Source: Glaciimonas sp. CA11.2 (GTDB lineage: Bacteria > Pseudomonadota > Gammaproteobacteria > Burkholderiales > Burkholderiaceae_D). From it: a stretch of 64,000 nt of DNA. The translations under genes were made by a program, and so were the position numbers. Of the stretch, positions 49,322 through 58,081 are shown in pieces. Where the stretch lies: assembly GCF_034314045.1 (NCBI RefSeq), contig NZ_JAVIWL010000001.1:2170001-2234000 (forward strand). The letters are read 5' to 3'. Every line of letters starts with the position of its first letter. Within the stretch, counting starts at the first letter, position 1. Under the pieces are notes generated by a model that saw only the letters and a list, made by a program, of their open reading frames with translations, was not told the origin of the DNA and made no database searches.

Positions 49322-50089
49322 ATGCTTGCCGCTAAACCCTATCTCCGTGCTTTAAAAATCGACCCGGTCAAAGAAATCGACTTTGATGCCTATCCTTTTT
49401 GTATTCCCGCTGTCCGAGAGTTAGAAAAGTTGGACTTTCATGCGGATGTGACATTTTTGGTCGGCGAAAACGGCGCTGGAAAATCAACGCTATTGGAAGC
49501 GATGGCGGTGGCATGGGGATTTAACGCTGAAGGCGGCAATCAAAATACCGGCTTTTCGACGGCTAACGCGCATTCAGATTTACACAATTATTTAAGAACA
49601 GTTAAAAGTTTCAAGCGTCCGAAAACGGGCTATTTTTTGCGTGCCGAAAGTTTCTTTAACGTCGCCTCTAACATTGAAGAGTTGGATGCAGAGCCCGGCC
49701 TTGGCGGATTAATTGGTCCGTCTTACGGCGTCAGATCGTTGCACAAACAATCGCACGGTGAAGCTTTTTTAGCGTTATTGCAAAACAAATTTCGGCCCAA
49801 TGGCTTTTATATGCTGGATGAGCCAGAGTCGGCGCTTTCACCTAATCGACAGCTAGCAGCGCTGGCCATCATTCATCGGCTGGCGCAAGCTAACTGTCAG
49901 TTCATTATCGCGACGCATTCCCCTATTTTGCTAGCGTATCCAAACGCTAGAATTTATTTGCTGGATCAGAGCGGTCTGACAGAAACGCGCTATGAAGATA
50001 CTGAGCATTACACGACTACCCGCCATTTCCTGAATAATCCGGCTGGCATGCTGGAGCAACTTTTTGCAGAAGAGAATGAAGATGACTGA
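49322..50089 (+). CDS. AAA-family ATPase (ABC/SMC-head type)
   Basis: 255 aa. Walker [23 protein letters not shown] near residue 45, Walker [16 protein letters not shown] near 170 with signature-like [10 protein letters not shown] just before it, and switch His in [10 protein letters not shown]. It resembles stand-alone predicted ATPases of the COG3910 type; function unknown. The ATG at 49322 has no real ribosome site and TAAAAT lies 30 bases upstream, so the leader would be very short; an upstream in-frame start remains possible. The end overlaps pyrC by 8 bases. Confidence 0.72.
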   Translation: MLAAKPYLRALKIDPVKEIDFDAYPFCIPAVRELEKLDFHADVTFLVGENGAGKSTLLEAMAVAWGFNAEGGNQNTGFSTANAHSDLHNYLRTVKSFKRPKTGYFLRAESFFNVASNIEELDAEPGLGGLIGPSYGVRSLHKQSHGEAFLALLQNKFRPNGFYMLDEPESALSPNRQLAALAIIHRLAQANCQFIIATHSPILLAYPNARIYLLDQSGLTETRYEDTEHYTTTRHFLNNPAGMLEQLFAEENEDD

Positions 50090-51119
50090 TAGCTTGACCA
50101 TCACCCGACCAGATGACTGGCATTTGCATTTACGCGATGGTATTGTGTTGGCAAGCGTATTGCCGGATACGGCACGCCAGTTTGCCCGTGCGATTGTGAT
50201 GCCAAATTTGAAGCCGCCCGTCACCTCTGTCGCGCAAGCAGCGGCATACCGGGAGCGTATTTTGGCGGTCGTACCGGAAGGTGTGTCGTTCGAGCCGCTG
50301 ATGACGCTTTACCTGACCAACAACACGCCACCGGATGAAATTCGTCGCGCCAAAGAGAGTGGCTTTGTGCATGCCGTGAAATTGTATCCCGCTGGCGCCA
50401 CCACCAACTCCGACGCCGGTGTGTCGGATCTCGCTAAGTGTTACAAGACGCTGGAAGTCATGCAAGAACTTGGCATGCCGTTTTTGGTGCATGGCGAAGT
50501 GACTGATCCAACCGTCGATATTTTTGACCGTGAAGCTGCCTTCATTGATCGTGTAATGCAGCCATTGCGTCGCGATATGCCGGAATTAAAGGTGGTTTTT
50601 GAGCACATCACTACTAAAGACGCAGCCGAATATGTTGCTAGCGCCGACGGGCCGATCGCGGCGACAGTGACGGCGCATCACTTGCTATACAACCGTAACG
50701 AGATTTTTAAAGGCGGGATTCGTCCGCATTATTATTGTCTGCCTATTTTGAAGCGGGAGACGCACCGTTTGGCGTTGATGCAAGCGGTGACGTCCGGAAG
50801 CGATCGTTTTTTCCTGGGTACTGATTCTGCGCCGCATGCAAAAGGTCTTAAAGAGCAGGCGTGTGGTTGCGCGGGTTGCTACACTGCATTACATGCTTTG
50901 GAGCTTTATGCACAAGCTTTTGATCAGGTCGGCGCGCTGGATAAATTAGAAGCTTTTGCCAGTTTCAATGGGCCTGCGTTCTATAACCTGCCACGTAACC
51001 AAGGGTTTGTGACGCTAAAACGTCAGTCCTGGACCATTCCAGCCGAACTGCCGATGGGAGACGCGACGGTAGTGCCGTTGAATGGCGGGGAGTTAATGAG
51101 CTGGCAACAGGTTAGTTAG
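50082..51119 (+). CDS. pyrC: Dihydroorotase
   Basis: 345 aa, class II dihydroorotase length. Converts carbamoyl-aspartate to dihydroorotate in pyrimidine synthesis. Zinc ligands: [10 protein letters not shown], carboxylated Lys in [27 protein letters not shown] and LGTDSAPH. The start overlaps the ATPase stop in another frame; an ATG two codons earlier (50076) is also possible. Terminator at 51160. Confidence 0.94.
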   Translation: MTDSLTITRPDDWHLHLRDGIVLASVLPDTARQFARAIVMPNLKPPVTSVAQAAAYRERILAVVPEGVSFEPLMTLYLTNNTPPDEIRRAKESGFVHAVKLYPAGATTNSDAGVSDLAKCYKTLEVMQELGMPFLVHGEVTDPTVDIFDREAAFIDRVMQPLRRDMPELKVVFEHITTKDAAEYVASADGPIAATVTAHHLLYNRNEIFKGGIRPHYYCLPILKRETHRLALMQAVTSGSDRFFLGTDSAPHAKGLKEQACGCAGCYTALHALELYAQAFDQVGALDKLEAFASFNGPAFYNLPRNQGFVTLKRQSWTIPAELPMGDATVVPLNGGELMSWQQVS

Positions 51120-51159
51120 TTAACTGAGGAAACCGTTTGAGGCAACATGTGTCTACCGA

Positions 51160-51187
51160 AAATCGCACTGGCTGGTGCGATTTTTGC
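51160..51187 (+). terminator. Terminator after pyrC
   Basis: AAAATCGCAC / GTGCGATTTT stem, 6-nt loop, T-run to 51186. Confidence 0.88.
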
Positions 51188-51291
51188 ATGTAAACGCATG
51201 ACTATGGCGTCTTGATGGGTTGTTATACTACCTACTAATGCGTCTGTTAGGATGCAGCTTCGAATAAATGATGTTTCACGGGCTTTGTAGC

Positions 51292-51912
51292 ATGCATAAC
51301 CTTCGTATCGTGGTTGTCAATCCAGTTGCCATAGAGGGCGACAACGATCCTGCGTTCATCGCGCAGGCGGAACGTAGCCACGCCCTGCGTATTGGATTGC
51401 TGGAGGCTGGCTACAACATCATTGCCTCGTTGCCAGCCGACCTTTACTTGCCGGAACGTATTGCGCAAATGCAACCGGACATGATCATCATAGACGCTGA
51501 ATCCGACGCTCGAGATGTCCTGGAACATGTCGTCATTGCGACCCGCGATGCACGTAGGGCGATTGTTTTGTTCACCGAAGATGAAAAGAAATCCAGCATG
51601 GAGGCCGCTATGGCCGCTGGAGTTTCTGCATACATCGTGGCAGGGTTACAGACCGCTCGCATTAAGCCTGTGCTGGAGGTGGCGATGCTGCGCTTCAATC
51701 AAGAGCAGAAGCTTTTAACTGAGCTATCGGACACTAAAACAAAATTGGCTGATCGGAAGGTAATTGATCGGGCCAAAGGTTTGTTGATGGAGCGTCAACA
51801 ACTCAGTGAGCAGGATGCTTATAAAAAATTGCGGCGCCTGGCCATGGATAAAAATTTGAAGTTGTCTGAAGTGGCGCAACGGATTATCGACGCCAATGAT
51901 TTGTTGGGGTAA
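51292..51912 (+). CDS. nasT: ANTAR-domain RNA-binding antiterminator, NasT-like
   Basis: 206 aa. N-terminal receiver-like domain (LRIVVVNP ... DMIIIDAESDARDVLEHV) and C-terminal ANTAR three-helix domain (RKVIDRAKGLLMERQQLSEQDAYKKLRRLAM ... LSEVAQRII). ANTAR proteins bind paired hairpins in a leader RNA and prevent formation of a terminator. Exactly that RNA structure follows in 52123-52226 before nrtA, so this protein most likely controls the nitrate operon. In known systems NasT is held by the nitrate sensor NasS; no NasS gene is seen beside it. Start at 51292 (MHNLRIVV) is uncertain; an ATG at 51268 is in frame. Confidence 0.9.
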   Translation: MHNLRIVVVNPVAIEGDNDPAFIAQAERSHALRIGLLEAGYNIIASLPADLYLPERIAQMQPDMIIIDAESDARDVLEHVVIATRDARRAIVLFTEDEKKSSMEAAMAAGVSAYIVAGLQTARIKPVLEVAMLRFNQEQKLLTELSDTKTKLADRKVIDRAKGLLMERQQLSEQDAYKKLRRLAMDKNLKLSEVAQRIIDANDLLG

Positions 51913-52004
51913 CGTTCATCGCGAACGGAATCCCTGGATTCCTTGTTAATCCGTCCAATTTCTCCCTAGTTCTTACTCAGCTCTTTACATTTTCCCTTAT
52001 GTTC

Positions 52005-52034
52005 TGCACCAATAAAAGCTAACACATTTGGTGC
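52005..52034 (+). promoter_or_regulatory. NtrC-like half-site pair
   Basis: TGCACCA (52005-52011) and its inverse TTGGTGC (52028-52034) flank an A/T-rich centre. Each is a perfect half of the NtrC consensus (TGCACC...GGTGCA), but the spacing is wider than a single site, so these may be halves of two sites. They lie ~60-90 bases upstream of the sigma-54 promoter, a normal enhancer distance. Confidence 0.45.
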
Positions 52035-52093
52035 GGCGCACACACGCAGTGCATATTTTCGGACCAAATGCGATGAGTTGCTGCAAGGAATGC

Positions 52094-52108
52094 TGGCACG
52101 TTGTTTGC
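52094..52108 (+). promoter_or_regulatory. Sigma-54 (RpoN) promoter for nitrate operon
   Basis: TGGCACG-N4-TTGC, full match to the -24/-12 consensus with GG (52095-52096) and GC (52107-52108) 12 bases apart. Predicted start near 52119-52121, only a few bases before the first ANTAR hairpin. Confidence 0.88.
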
Positions 52109-52122
52109 GTATAGTAGATTAC

Positions 52123-52167
52123 GCGCCAATGCTGGCGCTTCTGGATATGGCCAACGGCGGTCTGTCC
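52123..52167 (+). promoter_or_regulatory. Tandem ANTAR-responsive hairpins in nrtA leader
   Basis: Hairpin 1: GCGCC-[AATGCT]-GGCGC (52123-52138). Hairpin 2: GGCC-[AACGGC]-GGTC (52149-52162) with an outer GGA/TCC helix to 52143-52167. Both loops have six bases with A at position 1 and G at position 4, the signature recognised by ANTAR proteins, and a short linker (4 bases) separates the hairpins. They precede the terminator at 52180. Confidence 0.85.
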
Positions 52168-52179
52168 AACTAAGACAAA

Positions 52180-52226
52180 GGTGTCTTCCCGCAATGATTT
52201 GCTCATTGTGGGACGATGCCTTTTTT
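52180..52226 (+). terminator. Leader terminator controlled by ANTAR hairpins
   Basis: Long stem: left arm 52180-52197 and right arm 52203-52220 (core TCCCGCAATGA / TCATTGTGGGA, one G-U; base GGTGTC / GATGCC), 5-nt loop, six T. It stops transcription before the nrtA start at 52255 unless the ANTAR protein intervenes. Confidence 0.88.
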
Positions 52227-52254
52227 GTTGCCAAAACAAAGTGGAGCTACAGCA

Positions 52255-53529
52255 ATGGAATCAAAAGTCGCAGTGCCTGAGAGCGCTCCAGCTACGTTAG
52301 AAAATGTTAAGCGCCGTCAACTCATTCAAACAGCGACGATTGCCGCAGGAGCCAGTATGTTGGGATTAGCTAGTAGCGGCGTTTGGGCAGCCGGCTCAGA
52401 TAAGCCGGAAAAAACTGAGGTCAAGATCGGCTTTATTCCACTGACGGATTGCGCCTCTGTTGTCATGGCATCGGTGCTTGGTTTCGATAAAAAATACGGT
52501 ATCAAAATTGTTCTGAGTAAAGAAGCCTCATGGGCTGGCGTGCGCGACAAGCTCTCCAATGGAGAGCTGGACGCCGCACACGTGCTTTCAGGTTTGATTT
52601 ACGGCGTCCAAATGGGGATCGGCGGACAGAAAAAGGATATGGCTGTGTTGATGGGCCTCAATAACAATGGTCAAGCCATTACCTTGTCTAAAAAGCTGGC
52701 CGACAAAGGCGCTGTAGATGGACCATCGCTCGCAAAATTGATGGCTACCGACAAACGTGAATATACCTTCGCCCAGACATTTCCGACCGGGACGCACGCC
52801 ATGTGGCTGTATTACTGGATGGCGGCGAACGGGATCAACCCGATGAAAGATGCAAAGGTCATCACGGTCCCGCCGCCGCAAATGGTGGCCAATATGCGGG
52901 TGGGAAATATGGATGGCTTTTGCGTTGGCGAGCCTTGGGGGCATCGTGCGATTGTTGATGGCGTCGGTATCACCGCCATCACTACGCAGGAAATCTGGAA
53001 AGATCATCCGGAAAAAGTATTAGGTACTACCGCCGAATTCGTGACGAAAAATCCGAACACTTGTCGCGCGCTGATTGCGGCCGTATTAGATGCCAGCAAA
53101 TGGATTGATGAATCGCTGGCAAACAAGAACAAAATGGCAGAAACGATTGCCGATAAATCGTATGTTAATACCAGCAAAGATGTGATCGATCAGCGCATTA
53201 TGGGGCGCTATCAGAACGGCCTTGGTAAGACTTGGGACGATCCTAATTACATGAAATTCTACAACGGCGGTTTGGTTAATTTCCCGTATCTGTCGGATGG
53301 CATGTGGTTCATGACGCAGCATCGCCGCTGGGGTTTGTTGAAGAGCGATCCCGACTATTTGGCCGTTGCTAAATCGGTGAGCCAGATCGACCTCTACAAA
53401 GAGGCTGCAACGATGACAAAAACGAGTGTGCCAAAGGATGTCATGCGCAGTTCAAAGTTGATGGATGGCGTTGTATGGGATGGAAAAGATCCTAAAGCCT
53501 ATGCGGCTTCGTTCAAGATCAGAGCCTAA
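52255..53529 (+). CDS. nrtA: Nitrate ABC transporter substrate-binding protein (NrtA/CmpA family)
   Basis: 424 aa. A twin-arginine-type signal (KRRQLIQTATIAAGASMLGLA, cleavage after VWAAG) is followed by the NrtA/CmpA fold (EVKIGFIPLTDCASVVMASV, then MRVGNMDGFCVGEPWGHRAI). Binds nitrate (or nitrite/bicarbonate relatives) in the periplasm. Having an export signal it is the transporter protein, not the cytoplasmic sensor NasS. Start at 52255 with GTGGAG 8 bases upstream; an in-frame ATG at 52216 lies inside the terminator stem. First gene of nrtA-nrtB-nrtD. Confidence 0.93.
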   Translation: MESKVAVPESAPATLENVKRRQLIQTATIAAGASMLGLASSGVWAAGSDKPEKTEVKIGFIPLTDCASVVMASVLGFDKKYGIKIVLSKEASWAGVRDKLSNGELDAAHVLSGLIYGVQMGIGGQKKDMAVLMGLNNNGQAITLSKKLADKGAVDGPSLAKLMATDKREYTFAQTFPTGTHAMWLYYWMAANGINPMKDAKVITVPPPQMVANMRVGNMDGFCVGEPWGHRAIVDGVGITAITTQEIWKDHPEKVLGTTAEFVTKNPNTCRALIAAVLDASKWIDESLANKNKMAETIADKSYVNTSKDVIDQRIMGRYQNGLGKTWDDPNYMKFYNGGLVNFPYLSDGMWFMTQHRRWGLLKSDPDYLAVAKSVSQIDLYKEAATMTKTSVPKDVMRSSKLMDGVVWDGKDPKAYAASFKIRA

Positions 53530-53650
53530 GCAGAAGCGTCGCTAAGCGGCATGGGCTATGTGAATGGCCCATTTCCTCATACACATATGCATGGCTGAAC
53601 TGGAGACTGAATGCATCGGATCCAGAGCATCGATTAATTCAGGAGTGACA

Positions 53651-54601
53651 ATGAACACAATCGCAAATTCCGCCACGTGTGTCAATGGCAACGCCTCGGC
53701 AGTTGAAAAAGTGGAAGTGGGCAACTCTACGATGCTGGATGCGGCGCATCCCGCAGCAACGATGGCAGAAACCGAACCTGAGATCATGAAGTTATCGGCC
53801 AGAACGATGCGCCGCCGCTCTACCATGAGTCCGGGTCTAACGGCGGTCCTTGCACCGTTATTTGGCCTGGCATTTATGATTCTGGTATGGCAATTGATCG
53901 CGATCAATAATAGCCAGTTTCCTACGCCGATGGTGACGTTGAAGGAGGCGATAAAATTATTTTCTGATCCGTTTTATCGCACGAGTCCCAATGATCAGGG
54001 GATCGGCTGGAATATTCTGGCGTCTTTACAGCGCGTGGGAATTGGATTCGGTCTGGCCGCTTTGGTCGGGATTCCACTGGGTTTCATCATTGGGCGTTTT
54101 AAGTTTATGTCCAGTATGTTCGGACCGATTATCAGCTTGCTGAAACCGGTTTCTCCTTTGGCCTGGCTACCGATTGGTTTACTGGTTTTCAAGTCAGCCA
54201 ATCCGGCCGCCATCTGGTCGATTTTCATTTGCTCAATCTGGCCGATGGTGATCAACACCGCAGTGGGCGTTCAACGTGTGCCGCAGGATTATATGAACGT
54301 CGCGCGCGTACTAAATTTATCCGAATGGAAGATCGTCACCAAGATACTTTTCCCCTCGGTTTTGCCGTACATGCTGACGGGTGTGCGGCTAGCGATAGGG
54401 ACGGCGTGGTTAGTGATTGTCGCCGCCGAAATGTTGACTGGTGGAGTCGGTATCGGATTCTGGGTGTGGGATGAATGGAATAATTTAAACGTTCCTCATA
54501 TCATCATTGCGATTGTCGTGATCGGCGTGGTTGGGCTCCTGTTGGAACAGCTTCTGGTGGCGCTGGCGAAGGCGTTTACTTACGAGGAAGTCAGTACCTG
54601 A
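53651..54601 (+). CDS. nrtB: Nitrate ABC transporter permease
   Basis: 316 aa. Cytosolic N-terminal tail of ~60 residues, then about six helices. Permease features: ILASLQRVGIGFGLAALVGIPLGFIIG, PLAWLPIGLLVFK, and the ATPase-contact loop LNLSEWKIVTKILFPSVLPYMLTGVRLAIGTAWLVIVAAEML, as in NrtB/SsuC. AGGAGTGACA ribosome site decides the start at 53651, over the longer frame from 53564. Confidence 0.92.
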   Translation: MNTIANSATCVNGNASAVEKVEVGNSTMLDAAHPAATMAETEPEIMKLSARTMRRRSTMSPGLTAVLAPLFGLAFMILVWQLIAINNSQFPTPMVTLKEAIKLFSDPFYRTSPNDQGIGWNILASLQRVGIGFGLAALVGIPLGFIIGRFKFMSSMFGPIISLLKPVSPLAWLPIGLLVFKSANPAAIWSIFICSIWPMVINTAVGVQRVPQDYMNVARVLNLSEWKIVTKILFPSVLPYMLTGVRLAIGTAWLVIVAAEMLTGGVGIGFWVWDEWNNLNVPHIIIAIVVIGVVGLLLEQLLVALAKAFTYEEVST

Positions 54602-54614
54602 TTGGATGTATAGA

Positions 54615-54660
54615 CTCGAAGGATTGGCTGATGAATTGCAGCGGTAGCCGATCCTTCGAG
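54615..54660 (+). other. Long hairpin between nrtB and nrtD
   Basis: 15-bp stem CTCGAAGGATTGGCT / AGCCGATCCTTCGAG (one G-U), 16-nt loop. No T-run follows, so it is more likely an mRNA stability or processing element than a terminator. Confidence 0.6.
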
Positions 54661-54764
54661 TTCTGCTCCGGGTTATCAATAGACAGTAATAACTATGTGG
54701 TTTAAATACTGCATATAGATAACTGCAAAGCATCGACACAAAACATCGAAACAAGGGGAAAAAA

Positions 54765-55577
54765 ATGGCACTCCGTGACGAAAAATTTATTAATATTCAT
54801 CAGGCCGAAATGGTGTTTCACACGCGCAAAGGTGACTTCCACGCGTTACGTGAAATTAATCTGACAGTGCAAAAAGGTGAGTTCGTCACACTGATTGGCC
54901 ACTCAGGATGTGGCAAGTCAACTTTGCTTAATCTCATTGCTGGCCTGTTGCAGCCGAGCACTGGTGTTTTATTATGTGCAAATCGTGAAATTGCCGGACC
55001 ATCGCCTGAGCGCGCTGTCGTGTTTCAAAATCATTCTTTGTTGCCATGGCTGAGTTGTTACGAAAATGTATTTCTCGGCGTTGAGCGGGTATTTTCTGCA
55101 ACTGAAAATAAGGCCAGACTGAAAGATCGCACTAACGCAGCATTGGCGCTAGTCGGTTTGGCGACGTCGGCGCAAAAACGTCCGAATGAAATTTCGGGTG
55201 GTATGAAGCAGCGAGTCGGCATCGCTCGGGCCTTGGCAATGGAACCCAAAGTGTTGCTGATGGATGAGCCGTTCGGTGCCTTGGATGCATTGACGCGCGC
55301 CCACCTCCAAGATGAGTTGCTGAAAATCGTTGCGAAAACTGAGTCGACGGTGGTGATGGTGACGCATGACGTTGATGAGGCTGTATTGCTTTCTGATCGG
55401 ATCGTCATGATGACCAATGGACCTGCAGCAACCATCGGTGAAATTGTCGATGTACGCTTGCCGCGCCCGCGTGACAGAGTGATACTCGCTCAGGATGCGT
55501 TATATGCAGAATACAGAACCACTGTGTTGGAGTTCTTATATCGCAAGCAAGTCCGCTCCACGGAACAGGCAGCCTGA
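54765..55577 (+). CDS. nrtD: Nitrate ABC transporter ATP-binding protein
   Basis: 270 aa. Walker [11 protein letters not shown]-loop [12 protein letters not shown], signature [17 protein letters not shown], Walker [18 protein letters not shown]-loop [18 protein letters not shown]. NrtD/SsuB subgroup. It lies 163 bases after nrtB, with a hairpin and A-rich leader in between. No nitrate or nitrite reductase genes follow; the next gene is unrelated. Confidence 0.93.
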   Translation: MALRDEKFINIHQAEMVFHTRKGDFHALREINLTVQKGEFVTLIGHSGCGKSTLLNLIAGLLQPSTGVLLCANREIAGPSPERAVVFQNHSLLPWLSCYENVFLGVERVFSATENKARLKDRTNAALALVGLATSAQKRPNEISGGMKQRVGIARALAMEPKVLLMDEPFGALDALTRAHLQDELLKIVAKTESTVVMVTHDVDEAVLLSDRIVMMTNGPAATIGEIVDVRLPRPRDRVILAQDALYAEYRTTVLEFLYRKQVRSTEQAA

Positions 55578-55673
55578 TCAACGACAAAAACAGCGATCGG
55601 CGACGCCATTCATAAACGGTTGATATGTAAACAGTTGAATGCGTGGCGCAGCGCCCTGTAAAATGTGGGCAAA

Positions 55674-56513
55674 ATGCCCACCACGCCCTTATCCTCAGCA
55701 GAACACTTCCTTGATGTCATCGACTGGCGACAGCCTTGGCTCGCACCACTGCGTGCGTGCGGTGCGCTAATCGGCATCCACGACTGGCGTTTGGCGATTA
55801 ACACCATTGCGGGCGAGCGCGATGTACGCAATCATCGCGGCTTCCCGATTGTTTTTGTGCCGCAAGCGGCTTTACCTTCTGCCACTGCCTATGAAGCCTT
55901 CATTGGCGAGACAGGCAGCGTACCGACGCGTGAAAATTTGCATGATTTTTTTAATGCATTGATATGGCTATCGTTCCCGCTGAGCAAAGCGCGTCTGAAT
56001 GCGCTGCAAGCAACTGAATTGTCCAAGGCTGGTACGTTATCGGGCAGCGGTAAACTACGTGGCGCAGCGCGCGACGCGGCGACTATTTTTGATGAGAATG
56101 CTGCCTTTCTGGTGGTGCGCGAAGGTCCCGTCGGTGGCATATTGGTTGCGGCGCTGAGAGAGCACCATTGGTCCGAGGCTTTCGTTTCACAGCGCCCGAC
56201 CTTTAGTGCCGCCGATGCGCAGGTGTGGCTGTTCGGGCATGCGTTAGTGGAAAAACTGGTCAATCCCTATAAAGCCATTACTGCGCACACGTTCATATTG
56301 GTCGCGCCCGATAGTTTTTTTTCGCAAGACATTAACGCGAGAAGAAGCTGGATTGATCAGCGTATCGCAGCACATTTAGTGGCGCACGGGATGACCATTG
56401 GCCAACTCACGCCATTGCCGGTGCTTGGAGTACCGGACTGGTGCGCCAATCAGGATCAAGCGTTTTATGATGATGTCGCCGTGTTTCGACCAAAACGCAG
56501 GCAGGTGTTGTAG
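55674..56513 (+). CDS. DUF3025 family protein
   Basis: 279 aa. Matches DUF3025 of beta- and gammaproteobacteria: FPIVFVPQAALPSATAYEAFIGETG, VPTRENLHDFFNALIWLSFPLSKARLNALQA, DENAAFLVV. Function not known. Start at 55674 (MPTTPLSS) sits directly after a TAAAAT hexamer (55659-55664) and has no ribosome site, so the leader may be very short; GTG 55665 is an alternative. Upstream of coq7. Confidence 0.82.
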   Translation: MPTTPLSSAEHFLDVIDWRQPWLAPLRACGALIGIHDWRLAINTIAGERDVRNHRGFPIVFVPQAALPSATAYEAFIGETGSVPTRENLHDFFNALIWLSFPLSKARLNALQATELSKAGTLSGSGKLRGAARDAATIFDENAAFLVVREGPVGGILVAALREHHWSEAFVSQRPTFSAADAQVWLFGHALVEKLVNPYKAITAHTFILVAPDSFFSQDINARRSWIDQRIAAHLVAHGMTIGQLTPLPVLGVPDWCANQDQAFYDDVAVFRPKRRQVL

Positions 56514-56572
56514 GAAATCACTGCGCCGCCTGATAAAATCAGGTCATTACATTCGATGAGTGCGCAATAATT

Positions 56573-57199
56573 ATGCAATTCTTAGACAAAGTGATTGTTG
56601 ATTTCGATCGTGCCTTGCGGGTGATGGGTGGCATTGCATCAGCATCGCGTCCTAACCCCGCATCGCAAGTAGTTGACGTTGTATTGGACGCCGATCAGCA
56701 GCGTCACAGCGCCGGTTTGATGCGCGTTAATCATGTCGGTGAAGTCTGCGCGCAAGCGCTGTATGACGCACAAGGTCGATTTGCACAAGCGCAAACCGTC
56801 AAACAACAATTTGCAGAAGCTGGGCGCGAAGAAGAAGATCATTTGGCCTGGACAGCAGAGCGTTTGCGTGAACTAGGATCGCATATCAGTTTGCTGAACC
56901 CGCTCTGGTATGTCGGCGCATACGCTCTGGGAACCGTCGCTGCGCGATTGGGAGATGCACGCAGTCTTGGGTTTGTTGCTGAAACAGAGCGCCAGGTTGA
57001 GGCACATCTGACCAGTCATCTGACTGAATTGCCAGAACAAGATGCAAAATCGCGTGCAATCGTGATCAAAATGCGGGAGGACGAAATGTCGCATGGAGCC
57101 GCTGCTAAAGCCTTGGGAGGGACGGATCTTCCGTTGCCTGCGAAAAAGGCAATGCAGGTCATGTCGAAGGTCATGACGAGCATTGCTTATTATATTTAG
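56573..57199 (+). CDS. coq7: 2-octaprenyl-3-methyl-6-methoxy-1,4-benzoquinol hydroxylase
   Basis: 208 aa di-iron hydroxylase of ubiquinone synthesis (Coq7/CatA), which replaces the flavoprotein UbiF in many betaproteobacteria. Di-iron ligands: Glu in [18 protein letters not shown] with ExxH-type partner in [13 protein letters not shown], and Glu/His in ETERQVEAH and REDEMSHG. Membrane-associated. Ordinary length, no oddity. Confidence 0.93.
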   Translation: MQFLDKVIVDFDRALRVMGGIASASRPNPASQVVDVVLDADQQRHSAGLMRVNHVGEVCAQALYDAQGRFAQAQTVKQQFAEAGREEEDHLAWTAERLRELGSHISLLNPLWYVGAYALGTVAARLGDARSLGFVAETERQVEAHLTSHLTELPEQDAKSRAIVIKMREDEMSHGAAAKALGGTDLPLPAKKAMQVMSKVMTSIAYYI

Positions 57200-57346
57200 C
57201 GCAAATGTTGTGGGTAGACGGACTTGTTCAGTTCGGCGGGAGAGTGAGGTATGACGACACTTTTACCGGAACGCCGCACCTTTTGCCTTACTTTGCCATT
57301 CATTAGTTGAGTTGAACCTTGCTGGTCTTCCCGCCCGATTTCTCGC

Positions 57347-57793
57347 TTAACTGGTTGGCAGAAGCTCTGCCAAATCGTCGACGATCTCATAAGAGTGTGT
57401 CATTTCCGCCATCTTTTCCAGCATGATCGATGCTGAGCAATATTTTTCATGCGACAACTTAATAGCACGTTCCACGACGTTTGGTTTCAGGTTACGGCCA
57501 CGTACGGTGAAATGGAAATTAATCTTGGTAAATACTTTAGGGTCTTTTTCGGCCCTTTCGGACGTCATCTTGACCTCGCAACCGCGAATATCTTGCCCGC
57601 TTTTCCGCAGGATGAGTACGACATCGTAGGCGGTGCAGCCGCCAGTCCCGGCCAATACTAGTTCCATCGGGCGCGGTGCCAGGTTACGACCGCCGCCATC
57701 GGGTGCGCCGTCCATCGTTACTGCGTGACCTGAGCCTGTCTCAGCCAAAAACGTCATGCCGGACAAGCCTGTCCAGCGTACTGTGCATTCCAT
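57347..57793 (-). CDS. OsmC family peroxiredoxin-like protein
   Basis: 148 aa. OsmC/YhfA fold: MTFLAETGSGHAVTMDG, PRPMELVLAGTGGCTAYDVVLIL with the peroxidatic Cys, and EKYCSASIML with the second Cys. These proteins reduce organic hydroperoxides; the YhfA-type subgroup has less defined substrates. Convergent with coq7; the 147 bases between hold no gene. Confidence 0.9.
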   Translation of the reverse strand: MECTVRWTGLSGMTFLAETGSGHAVTMDGAPDGGGRNLAPRPMELVLAGTGGCTAYDVVLILRKSGQDIRGCEVKMTSERAEKDPKVFTKINFHFTVRGRNLKPNVVERAIKLSHEKYCSASIMLEKMAEMTHSYEIVDDLAELLPTS

Positions 57794-57901
57794 ATGTTCT
57801 CGCTGAATATGTAAAAGATGGCGCTAGTTTAACTGCTCTTGTTGTTTGTGGTTTGACGATGAGCGCATTGATCTGGCCTGCGCGGTAATAAAACAAGCAA
57901 A

Positions 57902-57936
57902 AAAGATAAAATGTTGCGTCGCATCATTTTATCTTT
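57902..57936 (-). terminator. Strong hairpin with T-run on the - strand, no gene upstream of it
   Basis: AAAGATAAAATG / CATTTTATCTTT, 12-bp perfect stem, with T-run on the - strand (to 57897). It would stop a leftward transcript before the OsmC gene, but no - strand gene lies between it and 58456. On the + strand it lacks a full T-run. See findings. Confidence 0.6.
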
Positions 57937-58046
57937 AGAGAAACGTATATGGTTAGTCAAAAAATGAGCAATATGAACTATGCGGATGGGTTATCTATAG
58001 ATAAAACTTGCAAATTTGAGTACAAATTTAATTTGTAGTTTTGTTC

Positions 58047-58075
58047 TTGCGCTGCACAATTTCGTCTGCTAGTAT
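58047..58075 (+). promoter_or_regulatory. Promoter of the candidate small RNA
   Basis: TTGCGC (58047-58052), 17-base spacer, TAGTAT (58070-58075). Predicted start near 58082. Confidence 0.6.
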
Positions 58076-58081
58076 GGATTG

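Noticed and set aside
57676..57888. 70-codon frame opposite the osmC-like gene
   Set aside because: Mostly antisense to a solid gene, no ribosome site.
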